NCBI GenBank assembly: GCA_965603205.1 | Contig: CBFDCC010000001.1 | Location: forward strand, 62,001-126,000 | DNA: 64,000 bases | Source of the DNA: Temperatibacter sp965603205 | GTDB lineage: Bacteria > Pseudomonadota > Alphaproteobacteria > Sphingomonadales > Kordiimonadaceae | Direction: 5' to 3' | Shown: one piece after another, positions 1-8,142 of the stretch | Layout: each line of letters begins with the position of its first letter | Position numbering within the stretch: position 1 is the stretch's first letter | Notes under the pieces: model-generated | What the model was told of the DNA's origin: nothing | Database searches by the model: none | The model's input: the letters and a program-made list of their open reading frames with translations, nothing else | Position numbers and translations under genes: made by a program

Positions 1-567
1 CCTAGCGAGATAGCGCGCATATTCTAGCACAATGGTGATATCGTTGCTGTTTAACGCTATGGCCTTTTTAAAATAACGCGCAGATTTTTTATAACTAGCC
101 CCTAGCGCCAAGCGGGCAAAAAATCCTTTATGGCTAACCTCACTGTGCCAGCCTGCAAGGGCAGCATAGGCGCGGATATGACCCGGTGCTAGCTTGATAG
201 CTTGCTCAAACTGGGCTTTAGACTTCTTCACCTTGAATATACTCGTCGTGCGCTTGCCCTCAAAGGCGAGCACTATCCCTAGTGCGATGATAGCGTCCAC
301 ATTGTTTGGTTCTAACGTCAAGGATTGAACACAGTCGCGGTAAGCCATATGTAGGGCTGTGACCGCCTCTTGTCCCGTTAGGTGATAGCCGCCGTAAGCC
401 ACCCCTGTCTCACAAGCCGTCAAATATCCATCAGATGTATTAAGCGTTTGATTATCTGTGATGATGCGCGGGTAATCGCTTAATGCATATGCTGCAGGTG
501 GGTTTCGCTCAGCACTTAGGGGTGCTGCCAAGCAACAGAGAATAATGAAGAGGGTCATTTTTACCAT
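1..567 (-). CDS. TPR-type exported protein, 3' end cut by window edge
   Basis: An open frame of 189 codons begins with ATG at 567 and runs off the left edge without a stop. The first ~18 residues (MVKMTLFIILCCLAAPLSA) look like a signal peptide, so the product is probably periplasmic. Two TPR-like helical repeats are visible in the second half, around 'SKAQFEQAIKLAPGHIRAYAAL' split over residues ~120-140 and again near 'SARYFKKAIALNSNDI'. Only five bases separate it from the upstream trkH stop, so the two are probably co-transcribed. TPR proteins are scaffolds and the partner here cannot be told. Confidence 0.75.
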   Translation of the reverse strand, partial: MVKMTLFIILCCLAAPLSAERNPPAAYALSDYPRIITDNQTLNTSDGYLTACETGVAYGGYHLTGQEAVTALHMAYRDCVQSLTLEPNNVDAIIALGIVLAFEGKRTTSIFKVKKSKAQFEQAIKLAPGHIRAYAALAGWHSEVSHKGFFARLALGASYKKSARYFKKAIALNSNDITIVLEYARYLAR

Positions 568-572
568 GATTT

Positions 573-2021
573 TTACCCGCGCCAAAATGTGCGCGAGAAT
601 AACACAAATACGGTGAATAGCTCCAGCCGCCCTAATAGCATACCAACGGTTAGGATCCATTTTGCGCTGTCGGGCAAGGTGCCAAAGGTGCCAGCAGGGC
701 CAATAGTGCTACCCAGACCTGGGCCTACATTTGCAAGTGCTGTGCCCGCGCCAGAAAAGGCCGTTATCCAATCAACACCCGTTAGCGACATGGCCATCGC
801 CAACCCAAGGAATGTAATAAGGAAGAAGGCGAGAAAATTCATTACAGAACTCGTGACATCATCATTGATTTTATTACCATTATAGCGTGGTACAAAGACC
901 CCACTGGGCTGAAGGCTGCTATTAATCCAGCATTTCAGTGATTTAAACAAAACCTGAAAGCGGAAGATTTTAATACCGCAGCTGGTTGATCCCGCACAGC
1001 CCCCAATAAACATAATAGCAAAAAACAATGTGATAGAAAAGGTACCCCACTCGCCGTAATCCATAGTGGCATAGCCCGTACCCGTCATAATGGATATGAT
1101 GTTAAAGCTGCCAAAACGCAGTGCCTCAAACAGGGTGTAATCTTTCCATGACATTAACCAAATGCTGACCGTGATGATCAGCAGCAGGACGAGTTTTAGA
1201 AAAGCGCGCGCTTGTTCATCTTTCCAAATCATCCATGTTTTCTTGCGGATAGATTGCAGATACAGCACAAAAGGCAGCGAGCCAATAATCATAAAACAGA
1301 TGATAATCATATCCACAAGGGCGCTATCAAAACTACCAATTGAATTATCAGATGTGGAAAACCCCCCCGTGGCAATGGTCGTCATAGCGTGGGCAATGGC
1401 GTCAAAGGGGCTGAGCCCCGCTAGCACCAGTAAAAAAGCACAAAGCGCAGTGAAAGAGAGATAAAGACCGCCGATAGCCATGGAAATTTGGCGCGCGCGC
1501 GGCAAGATTTTTTCGCTTGTGTCGCTACTTTCCATCTGGAAGAGCTGCATACCACCAACTTGCAGCATAGGCAGAACCGCGATGGCCATAACCACAATGC
1601 CGATACCGCCAAACCACTGTAATATGGCGCGCCACAGCAAAATACCCGGTGGTGCTGTATCAAGGCCCAAGATGACGGTCGACCCTGTTGTGGTTAGGCC
1701 GCTCATAGCCTCAAAAAAAGCATCAGTGAAGCTAAGGTTTAACTCGGAGAAGGCTAACGGTAGCGCCGCGAAGGCGGGTAGCACGATCCATGCAAGGGTG
1801 GTGAGCAAAAAGGCTTGGCGCAGATTAAGTAGATTGGCTGTGCCGCGGTTCGCCAGCACAAGATTAACACCAACTGTGATGGTGAGGCCAGCAGCGATGA
1901 CAAAGGTCTGCCAATCAACATTGCCCATCAAAGCATCGGCAATAGCGGGTACAAGCATCCCTATGCCGAGTAGTGATATAAGGGCGCCGAGAGCCAGTGA
2001 TATAGGGCGTAAGTCAATCAC
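573..2021 (-). CDS. trkH: Trk potassium uptake protein TrkH
   Basis: Inner-membrane K+ channel-like subunit of the Trk system, normally gated by cytoplasmic TrkA. The 482-residue length is usual. The four selectivity-filter turns are recognisable: TTTGSTV near residue 110, ATGGFST near 220, TGTGYAT near 318 and ANVGPG near 435, separated by the expected hydrophobic pore helices. No trkA lies nearby. It sits upstream of a TPR protein in the same direction. The start ATG gives an immediately hydrophobic N-terminus as in other TrkH proteins. Confidence 0.93.
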   Translation of the reverse strand: MIDLRPISLALGALISLLGIGMLVPAIADALMGNVDWQTFVIAAGLTITVGVNLVLANRGTANLLNLRQAFLLTTLAWIVLPAFAALPLAFSELNLSFTDAFFEAMSGLTTTGSTVILGLDTAPPGILLWRAILQWFGGIGIVVMAIAVLPMLQVGGMQLFQMESSDTSEKILPRARQISMAIGGLYLSFTALCAFLLVLAGLSPFDAIAHAMTTIATGGFSTSDNSIGSFDSALVDMIIICFMIIGSLPFVLYLQSIRKKTWMIWKDEQARAFLKLVLLLIITVSIWLMSWKDYTLFEALRFGSFNIISIMTGTGYATMDYGEWGTFSITLFFAIMFIGGCAGSTSCGIKIFRFQVLFKSLKCWINSSLQPSGVFVPRYNGNKINDDVTSSVMNFLAFFLITFLGLAMAMSLTGVDWITAFSGAGTALANVGPGLGSTIGPAGTFGTLPDSAKWILTVGMLLGRLELFTVFVLFSRTFWRG

Positions 2022-2407
2022 GCAGATATTTTCCTTTTATCTTTATGTATACTTTCTAGCGCCTTACTGGTGGCTTTACAAATCTTTATAGTATTATCTT
2101 AGATCCTCGCATTGGCTCGGGCGCATGGTCATGCTTGTCTCACTTCGTTCGTATGGTTCTAGTCCCCTCCTTCGCGGGAATGACGAAAGTGGGGCGGGGT
2201 AACGATAAATTATAGGAAACTTGTTTCCGTACCGAATGACCATGAGGCCGAGCAGGTGCGAGGATACTTAAATGTCTAGGGCGCAGCCCGTACCGAGCAA
2301 GTGCGAGGCCGCTGCTTTAGCGAGGATAAGCCACTAGTGGCGCTTGAACGGACAGAAATAATTATATCTAGAACGGCGAATGGTCGCCGCCTCGCGGTCG
2401 CTATATC
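2022..2407. repeat. Intergenic repeat cluster A (no gene seen)
   Basis: This 386-base gap holds no convincing gene. It contains several modules that recur in the gaps at 4632-4939 and 19021-19200: 'CGCCTTACTGGTGGCTTT' at ~2060-2077, 'TCCTCGCATTGGCTCGG' at ~2104-2120, an imperfect dRS3-like unit at ~2163-2181, and inverted copies of the long module at 2214-2272 (GGAAACTTGTTTCCGTACCG...) and 2278-2351 (GGGCGCAGCCCGTACCGAGC...). A further module at ~2372-2401 (ACGGCGAATGGTCGCCGC) is the reverse complement of 4899-4925. The pieces look like a mosaic of short palindromic elements. Confidence 0.75.
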
Positions 2408-2839
2408 TTAATTTATAAATAAATCTTGATGAGGACTATCAAGCGAGAATGCTGGGATTTTAACGTCAAATTTTTTGCCGTCTAATGTGGTCATGCCGAA
2501 TGATCCATGCATAAAACCTGATGAGGTGATGAGCGGGCATCCGCTGGTATAGGCATATGTGTCACCCGGTGCTAGCGTTGGCTGTTCACCAATCACGCCG
2601 TCACCAATCACTTCTTCGGTGAGACCACGAGCATTTGTTATATGCCAGTGACGATCTAAAAGCTGAATGATTTTATCGCTGTCATTGGTGATATGTATCC
2701 GATAAGCCCAAAAAAATTGGCTAGATTCTACATCTGATTCCTCATGCATATAGTAGCTTTGAACCTCGACATGAATGTTCCGCGTTGTCGCTTCATATGT
2801 CATGACATCGTCAAGAAAGGGGTTTTCTTGTAAGGACAT
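2408..2839 (-). CDS. apaG: ApaG family protein (DUF525)
   Basis: Small beta-sandwich protein of the ApaG/DUF525 family, 143 residues against the usual 125-130. The family has been linked to Co2+/Mg2+ homeostasis, but its biochemical role is not settled. Typical landmarks are the 'FWAYRIHITNDSDKIIQLLDRHW' strand pair around residues 43-65, 'GVIGEQPTLAPGD' near 80-93 and 'SGFMHGSFGM' near 105-116. It begins three bases after the metZ stop, in the same direction, a common alphaproteobacterial pairing. Confidence 0.92.
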   Translation of the reverse strand: MSLQENPFLDDVMTYEATTRNIHVEVQSYYMHEESDVESSQFFWAYRIHITNDSDKIIQLLDRHWHITNARGLTEEVIGDGVIGEQPTLAPGDTYAYTSGCPLITSSGFMHGSFGMTTLDGKKFDVKIPAFSLDSPHQDLFIN

Positions 2840-2842
2840 AAT

Positions 2843-4051
2843 TTATAAACCAGCCTTGTCAAAGGCTTGCATTAAATCAGCCACCAGATCATGCTTGTCT
2901 TCAAGCCCAATAGATATGCGAATAAGGCCTGTTGTAATCCCAAGCTCTAGGCGGGCTTCCTCGGCTAGAGCCTTGTGGGTTGTGCTCCAGTTATGGGTCG
3001 CCATAGAGCGGCTATCTCCAAGGTTGTTTGAAATATCAATAATCTCTAAGGCATTGAGAAATTTAAAGGCCTGATCACGGCCTTCTGGCACCTCAATGGT
3101 GACCATGGTGCCGCCACGGCTCATCTGACGCATGGCCAGATCACGTTGCCCAAAACTATCAAGCAGTGGATAGCGTACATTAATACCGCGATCAGCAAGG
3201 GCGTTTGCAACATGCTCGGCGCTGTCACACATGGCGTTAACGCGCAGATCAAGGGTCTCTAGTCCTTTCAGCATCACCCAAGCATTAAAGGGTGACATAA
3301 TTATCCCCGTGTGGCGGGCGAAAGGAAATAAAAATTCTTCATCGAATGCAGCGTCACATAACACAATACCGCCCAAACAGCGCCCCTGCCCATCAATATG
3401 CTTGGTGGTGCTATAGGCCACAATATCGGCACCCATTTCCATAGGCGATTGCAGGATCGGTGTAGCAAATACATTGTCGACAATCAGGCGCGCCTTATTT
3501 TCGTGGGCGATATCAGCCACAGCCTGCACATCACAAATCTCTAATGTTGGATTAGACGGTGTCTCGGCAAATAATACATTGGTGTTGGGGCGAATAGCCT
3601 CTTTCCACGCACTTATATCTGATCCCTCGACAACCGTTGTCTCGACACCAAATTTAGGCAGTAACGTATCAAGCAAATACCGGTTAGAGCCAAACAGCGC
3701 CTTAGCACCAACCACATGGTCGCCTGCCTTAACTTGACAAAGCAGCGCTGCCGTCATGGCGGCCATGCCTGTACCCGTTGCGCGGCCTTGATCAGCGCCT
3801 TCAAGCACCGCCATACGTTCTTCAAACATGCTGACGGTTGGATTGGTTTGGCGGCTATAGGTAAAACCGTCTTGTTTGCCATCAAAACGCGCTTCGGCAT
3901 CTTCGGCACATTCATAGGCAAAACCAGAGGTTAAGAACATCGCCTCGGACATTTCATCAAAATTAGACCGCATTGTACCACTACGTACCATTTGGGTCTT
4001 GCGTGACCATTTGGATGTGATGTCTCGGTTGGCACCTGTTAACGGCTTCAT
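2843..4051 (-). CDS. metZ: O-succinylhomoserine sulfhydrylase
   Basis: PLP enzyme of the Cys/Met metabolism family that makes homocysteine from O-succinylhomoserine and sulfide, for direct sulfhydrylation in methionine synthesis. The PLP lysine lies in 'YSTTKHIDGQGR', preceded by 'LIVDNVFATP'. I place the start at 4051 (MKPLTG...), because GGAG lies seven bases upstream; an in-frame start ten codons earlier at 4081 lacks such a site. The resulting 402 residues match the family. The family also holds cystathionine gamma-synthases, but the overall sequence, including 'YAYECAEDAEARF'-like N-terminus, fits MetZ best. apaG follows. Confidence 0.88.
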   Translation of the reverse strand: MKPLTGANRDITSKWSRKTQMVRSGTMRSNFDEMSEAMFLTSGFAYECAEDAEARFDGKQDGFTYSRQTNPTVSMFEERMAVLEGADQGRATGTGMAAMTAALLCQVKAGDHVVGAKALFGSNRYLLDTLLPKFGVETTVVEGSDISAWKEAIRPNTNVLFAETPSNPTLEICDVQAVADIAHENKARLIVDNVFATPILQSPMEMGADIVAYSTTKHIDGQGRCLGGIVLCDAAFDEEFLFPFARHTGIIMSPFNAWVMLKGLETLDLRVNAMCDSAEHVANALADRGINVRYPLLDSFGQRDLAMRQMSRGGTMVTIEVPEGRDQAFKFLNALEIIDISNNLGDSRSMATHNWSTTHKALAEEARLELGITTGLIRISIGLEDKHDLVADLMQAFDKAGL

Positions 4052-4189
4052 GATGTATCTCCATGTAAATAATACTGACAAGGGGAATACCAGAGACAGC
4101 TACAAATTAAAAGGGTGAACCGCGCTATAAGCACTTGATTTTGAAAATGGGTCTAATTAGGGTCCTCAATAGTTGATTTAAACAGATAC

Positions 4190-4263
4190 GCGGGCGTAGC
4201 TCAATGGTAGAGCAGTAGCTTCCCAAGCTGATGACGAGGGTTCGATTCCCTTCGCCCGCTCCA
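4190..4263 (+). tRNA. tRNA-Gly (anticodon CCC)
   Basis: A 74-base cloverleaf with encoded CCA. The acceptor arms GCGGGCG and CGCCCGC pair perfectly, the D arm is GCTC/GAGC, the anticodon loop is TTCCCAA giving anticodon CCC for the GGG codon, and the T arm is GAGGG-TTCGATT-CCCTT. The first base pair of the anticodon stem is a mismatch (27G with 43A). It lies 23 bases upstream of the ArsC-type gene. Confidence 0.96.
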
Positions 4264-4286
4264 AATATATAGAAAAGGCACCACAC

Positions 4287-4631
4287 ATGAGTATTGTTAT
4301 ATGGCATAACCCGCGTTGTTCAAAGTCACGGCTAACACTCGAGATGCTACAGGAAAAAGGCCTTAACCCTGATGTGCGCCTGTATCTAGACGATATACCA
4401 ACCGCCGCTGAGATTGATCATATACTGACACTTCTTGGTCGGGAGCCAAAAGAGTTTATGCGAGTGAAAGAGGCAGAGTTTTCTGAGCAAAACTTAGGCG
4501 ATGTTGATGACAGAGCAGCGCTGATTGATGCCATGGTGGCAACACCAAAACTGATTGAACGCCCTGTTGTGATCAATGGTGATAAGGCGGCGATAGGTCG
4601 GCCAATAGAAGATGTGCTGGCTATATTATAA
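4287..4631 (+). CDS. arsC: ArsC-family arsenate reductase (glutaredoxin type)
   Basis: A 114-residue thioredoxin-fold protein of the ArsC/Spx family. The N-terminal 'HNPRCSKSR' puts the catalytic cysteine at residue 11, and the 'LIERPVVING' segment near 90-99 carries the arginine used by ArsC to bind arsenate. Family members reduce arsenate with glutaredoxin. There is no arsR, arsB or acr3 beside it, so this may be a housekeeping paralogue (YfgD-like) rather than part of an arsenic operon. It follows tRNA-Gly closely. Confidence 0.85.
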   Translation: MSIVIWHNPRCSKSRLTLEMLQEKGLNPDVRLYLDDIPTAAEIDHILTLLGREPKEFMRVKEAEFSEQNLGDVDDRAALIDAMVATPKLIERPVVINGDKAAIGRPIEDVLAIL

Positions 4632-4939
4632 GGTATTAATATCTGACCGCTCAAGCGCCGCTGGTGGCTTTCCTCGCATTGGCTTGGCCTCCCAACTTGG
4701 TCGGTACGGGCTACGCCCTATTAAAATACCCCGTCATTCCCGCGAAGGCGGGAATCTAGCGGCACAGGATTATGATCTTGTTTAATCTCTATCCGCTCAA
4801 GCGCCACTGGTGGCTTTCCTCGCATTGGCTCGGCCTCCCAACTTGGTCGGTACGGAAACAAGTTTCCTAGATAATTAGCGCGTCAGCGCGTACCGAGCGA
4901 CCGCGAGGCGGCGACCATTCGCCGTACTTAAATTAACTC
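4632..4939. repeat. Intergenic repeat cluster B (two direct copies, no gene)
   Basis: This 308-base gap holds two direct copies of one module, at 4645-4719 and 4793-4868, 148 bases apart. Both start CCGCTCAAGCGCC and share GGTGGCTTTCCTCGCATTGG and 'CCCAACTTGGTCGGTACGG', then diverge (GGCTACGCCCT against AAACAAGTTTCCT). Between them at 4736-4755 is a perfect dRS3-type unit (ATTCCC-N8-GGGAAT). At 4878-4927 is an inverted module ending GCGACCATTCGCCGTA. No ORF or RNA gene is apparent. Confidence 0.85.
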
Positions 4940-6319
4940 TTATCTTAATTTACGCTCAATATACGGATAATAAAGGGCTTGGGTGAGACCGCGCAGGCCC
5001 ATGAAAATAACGATCGCCCACCAAATACCGTTTAGGCCATAAGCCGCGGTGAGTGGATTTAAGACCACTAAATAGCCCATAAAAGACACCATCATAGTGC
5101 CGACCATGGCCTTGCTGGCGGTGGCGCCAATATAAATGCCGTCAAACTGATAACACCAAACAGCTACAATCGGCAGGACTGCAATGATAATGCCTGTATC
5201 GCGGACCGCCGCTTTCACGGGGTCAATATCGGTCAGCAGCTCGGTAATCAAATAACCAAACTGATAAAAAGCCAAAGCGTAAGCAACTGAGGCTACCCCC
5301 GCCCAGATAAACCCAGCCTTTACCCAGTGGCGAAAGGCAGTGCGGTCCTTGGCGCCATACGCCGCCCCTGCTAGCGCCTCTGCGGCATAAGCAAAACCGT
5401 CAAGCCCCAACGATATGAGCATTAGGAATGTGGTTAGGATATGACTGGCCGCCATGGGGACCTCGCCAATCGCACCAGCACGTTTGGTAATTAGCGCTAA
5501 GGCGGTGATCAGCAGTAGGGTGCGAATGAAAAGAGCGCCGTTTAGGGTGAATAATTCTTTCAATTTGCTCATTTGCCATGTTTTCTTATGGCTAAGGGCG
5601 GTGATAAGCCGCGGTAGTGTAAGTTGGCGTATAATGAAAATACCGCCAATAAGCGCCGTTAGGCTTTCAGCTATAAGGGTGCCAAGCGCCACACCCGCGA
5701 CGCCCATGTCGTAGCCTATGACAAAAACCATATTTAAAACGGCGTTGGCTAAATTTAAAATTAACGTCAGCCACAATACGGTTTTTGCTTGGGCTGTACC
5801 GATCAGATAGCCGTTGATCACATAAATTGATAAAGTGACGGGGCTTGCCCATATGCGAATATAAAAATAAGGATCAGCCGTGGCAATAACGCCCGCTGGC
5901 GGTGCCAAGACAGCAATAGAGGCGCTGTATAATTGATTTTGAAAGAGCAGTAAGCAGCAAGATATAACAACAGCAAGTAATGTAGCGCGCAGCGTTACGC
6001 GGGCGATGCCATCCTTGTTGCCGTCATGATCAGCGCGGCCCTTTGCTTGTGCGATCAGGCCAGTGGTGCCCATGCGTAAAAAGCCAAATGCCCAGAATAT
6101 ATAGGTAAATATGGTTGAACCCAGTGCAATAGCCGCTAAATGGGTGGCGCTGGGTAAGTGACCAATAGCCCATGTGTCGACCAATCCCACAAGCGGCGTG
6201 GAGCTGCCAGCAATGATCGCGGGGCCTGCAATAGCCCATATGCGCCTGTGCGACATCGATAGATCAGACGCCGACATCTGGGCCAAATTTATGCCATCTT
6301 CTTTTGTAATAATGCTCAT
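4940..6319 (-). CDS. MATE family efflux transporter (DinF-like)
   Basis: A 459-residue polytopic inner-membrane protein with about twelve hydrophobic segments in two MATE halves. The N-terminal stretch 'PLVGLVDTWAIGHL' and 'FLRMGTTGLIAQAKG' are typical of the DinF branch of the MATE exporters, which move drugs or metabolites out in exchange for Na+ or H+. No regulator or operon partner adjoins it, so the substrate cannot be inferred. It is divergent from the ECF sigma operon. Confidence 0.88.
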   Translation of the reverse strand: MSIITKEDGINLAQMSASDLSMSHRRIWAIAGPAIIAGSSTPLVGLVDTWAIGHLPSATHLAAIALGSTIFTYIFWAFGFLRMGTTGLIAQAKGRADHDGNKDGIARVTLRATLLAVVISCCLLLFQNQLYSASIAVLAPPAGVIATADPYFYIRIWASPVTLSIYVINGYLIGTAQAKTVLWLTLILNLANAVLNMVFVIGYDMGVAGVALGTLIAESLTALIGGIFIIRQLTLPRLITALSHKKTWQMSKLKELFTLNGALFIRTLLLITALALITKRAGAIGEVPMAASHILTTFLMLISLGLDGFAYAAEALAGAAYGAKDRTAFRHWVKAGFIWAGVASVAYALAFYQFGYLITELLTDIDPVKAAVRDTGIIIAVLPIVAVWCYQFDGIYIGATASKAMVGTMMVSFMGYLVVLNPLTAAYGLNGIWWAIVIFMGLRGLTQALYYPYIERKLR

Positions 6320-6398
6320 GCTCTATGACTAACTGATTCGACACGGCTAGCCTACATGTTATATTGATTAAATAACGCGAAGGTGTTTGCGCCCCATT

Positions 6399-6428
6399 TT
6401 CGTATCATAAGGGCTTCGTATCAAAGGG
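6399..6428 (+). promoter_or_regulatory. Tandem direct repeat upstream of the ECF sigma gene
   Basis: Two near-identical units, TTCGTATCATAAGGG and TTCGTATCAAAGGG, begin 16 bases apart at 6399 and 6415, just upstream of the sigma gene's start. Direct repeats at this spacing could bind a regulator or include the promoter. The function is inferred from position only. Confidence 0.35.
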
Positions 6429-6451
6429 TATGAGGTAATAATAGAATTGTT

Positions 6452-7036
6452 GTGCATAATTTGAATGAGCAAAAACCAATAGACCACGACCTTTCCGATG
6501 AGCAATTGATGCAAGATGTGGTAGAGGGCGATCAAGCAGCTTATGGGCTGCTCGTTACTAGATACTCTAGTAAGTCCTATTCTATTGCTTGCCGTATATT
6601 GCTGTATTCAAACGATAAATCAGAAGAAGTTGTTCAAGACGCTTTTATAAGGCTGTGGTTAAAACCACATTTGTTTGACTCTAGAAAAGCAAAATTCAGC
6701 ACGTGGTTTTATCGTGTGGTGATGAATAGGGCGCTGGATGAAAAACGTAAAAAAACATATTTGCCACTCATCGATGACGGGGTGAATATATCGGATGATC
6801 GTCCATCGGCCTTTGATCAGGTGGCAAGTGATCAAAAGTCGTTTAAGATAACTAAGGCAATTGGTTCGCTCTCGGAAAAACAACAACAAGCCCTGACGCT
6901 TTGTTATTATGAGGGTTTTAAAAATGGCGAGGCGGCACTGATAATGGATATGAATATTAAGGCGGTAGAGTCGCTATTACTTCGGGCGAGGCGTGCATTA
7001 AAAACCATCCTTTTAAAGGAGGATATTTCAATATGA
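6452..7036 (+). CDS. ECF-type RNA polymerase sigma factor
   Basis: A 194-residue sigma-70 family protein. Region 2 spans about residues 25-95 ('LLVTRYSSKSYSIACRI' and 'QDAFIRLWLKP' are typical), and region 4 spans about 130-185 ('LSEKQQQALTLCYYEGF'), with no region 3, so it is an extracytoplasmic-function sigma. The best available start is GTG at 6452; the nearest ribosome-binding-like GAGG lies rather far upstream (~15 bases), so the first few residues are uncertain. It overlaps the next gene by four bases (ATGA). The operon order sigma, membrane protein, CnrX-like sensor resembles the cnrYXH metal-sensing arrangement. Confidence 0.9.
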   Translation: MHNLNEQKPIDHDLSDEQLMQDVVEGDQAAYGLLVTRYSSKSYSIACRILLYSNDKSEEVVQDAFIRLWLKPHLFDSRKAKFSTWFYRVVMNRALDEKRKKTYLPLIDDGVNISDDRPSAFDQVASDQKSFKITKAIGSLSEKQQQALTLCYYEGFKNGEAALIMDMNIKAVESLLLRARRALKTILLKEDISI

Positions 7037-7569
7037 AAAAGTCAATGACATCACAGGATTTTGAGCAATTTATTGCCATAAATGGATGCGATATTCATCG
7101 CTGGACAACAGACTTAAATGCTGCTGCGCGGTTATTTGCTGTCACAGATCAGGGGCAGGTGATATTAGCAGAAGAAATACGCCTGAATGATATGTTAGAT
7201 CATAGGAAACCGTCTGAATTAAGTGATGAATTCTTGCATAAGATACGCAGCATACCCGCTAGTCCCAAAACACTAAAAATCAAGCTGGAAAGCTTATCAA
7301 AAAATCAGAGCATTATAGGTAAATTATTGAATGTATTTGACCATGTTTTTGGGGAAATAAGCCGTGTCTATTTTGTGGGACAAGCGGCGGCAATGGCAGC
7401 CGCGCTCTTTATCGGAATCACTCTTGGTATGCAAGAAAACCTCTCTGATGGTATGGATATAGATGCGCAAGAAAACATAGATTTATCAGGGGCCATGTTC
7501 GCGGATGTTTCTTATGACCTAGATGGCAACCAAGATAGCAGCAATATTAGCGAAAATGAAGGACAATAG
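7033..7569 (+). CDS. Probable anti-sigma factor, single membrane span
   Basis: A 178-residue protein translationally coupled to the sigma gene by a four-base overlap. A cytoplasmic N-terminal part of about 110 residues is followed by one hydrophobic segment at ~112-132 (VYFVGQAAAMAAALFIGITLG) and a short acidic periplasmic tail rich in D, N and S. No zinc-binding HxxxCxxC anti-sigma motif is visible. The assignment rests on position, coupling and topology, not on a recognised family. Confidence 0.6.
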   Translation: MKKSMTSQDFEQFIAINGCDIHRWTTDLNAAARLFAVTDQGQVILAEEIRLNDMLDHRKPSELSDEFLHKIRSIPASPKTLKIKLESLSKNQSIIGKLLNVFDHVFGEISRVYFVGQAAAMAAALFIGITLGMQENLSDGMDIDAQENIDLSGAMFADVSYDLDGNQDSSNISENEGQ

Positions 7570-7570
7570 A

Positions 7571-8083
7571 ATGACAAAACAAGGTACAATATTATTTGGG
7601 ATTTTAGGTCTATCCTTAGCGCTTAATTTATTCTTTGCAGGCCTATGGTTTGGCGGCAAACTTCACCAAAGGCCATCTCATAAAATGCGGTATGCACCAC
7701 ATGCAGAGTTTAATTTGCGACATCTGACCAGTTATTTGCCGTCAAATCTGAAAAACGATATGCGTAGGCAAATGAAAACCAAAAAAAGTGAATTGCATGA
7801 ACTTTATACCGCTCGCAAAGCTATACAGCGCGATATCCATGATGCTCTTAGTCAGGAAAACCTTGATTTGGATACTGTTAAGACGCTGTTGAGCAAACAT
7901 AAAGCCTTAACGGGTGACCTTCGACGGCCCGCGGAAAGCTTGCTGCTTGAGTTTTTACCTAAAATGACCGTTAAACAGCGCCAAAAACTAGCCAAAGGAT
8001 TGCTGAAAGGAAAACGCTCAGACCGTAAAAAATCTCATAAAAAGACTCATAGTGATCAAAGACCTCAGGCCTCTGACTATTAA
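7571..8083 (+). CDS. CnrX/ZraP-like periplasmic heavy-metal sensor
   Basis: A 170-residue protein with an N-terminal membrane anchor (ILFGILGLSLALNLFFAGLW, ~6-25) and a mostly helical periplasmic domain with the 'HLTSYLPSNLKNDMRRQM...LHELYTARKAIQRDI' pattern of the Metal_resist/CnrX family. The C-terminus is strongly basic (KGKRSDRKKSHKKTH). In the known Cnr system such a protein binds metal and, through the anti-sigma factor, releases the ECF sigma. The start at 7571 is chosen because GAAGGA lies at 7558-7563; it begins one base after the previous stop. Confidence 0.72.
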   Translation: MTKQGTILFGILGLSLALNLFFAGLWFGGKLHQRPSHKMRYAPHAEFNLRHLTSYLPSNLKNDMRRQMKTKKSELHELYTARKAIQRDIHDALSQENLDLDTVKTLLSKHKALTGDLRRPAESLLLEFLPKMTVKQRQKLAKGLLKGKRSDRKKSHKKTHSDQRPQASDY

Positions 8084-8142
8084 ACTGACTGTTAAGTTGT
8101 AGGAAAGTTGGTAATTTTCCCCGTCTGTGTTAAAATGCTACT

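Noticed and set aside
1480..2091. 203-codon forward ORF opposite trkH
   Set aside because: It is a shadow of trkH on the other strand, low in family signals and with no ribosome-binding site.
2022..2407. Possible CRISPR or tandem array in the repeat cluster
   Set aside because: Modules vary in length, orientation and order, without regular repeat-spacer units or cas genes.
4125..4307. 60-codon reverse-strand ORF 'GAGEGNRTLVISLGSYCSTIELRP'
   Set aside because: It is the antisense translation of the tRNA-Gly gene at 4190-4263, a well-known false protein in databases.
4287..4631. Arsenic resistance operon
   Set aside because: Only the ArsC-type gene is present, next to a tRNA and repeats, with no arsR, arsB or acr3.
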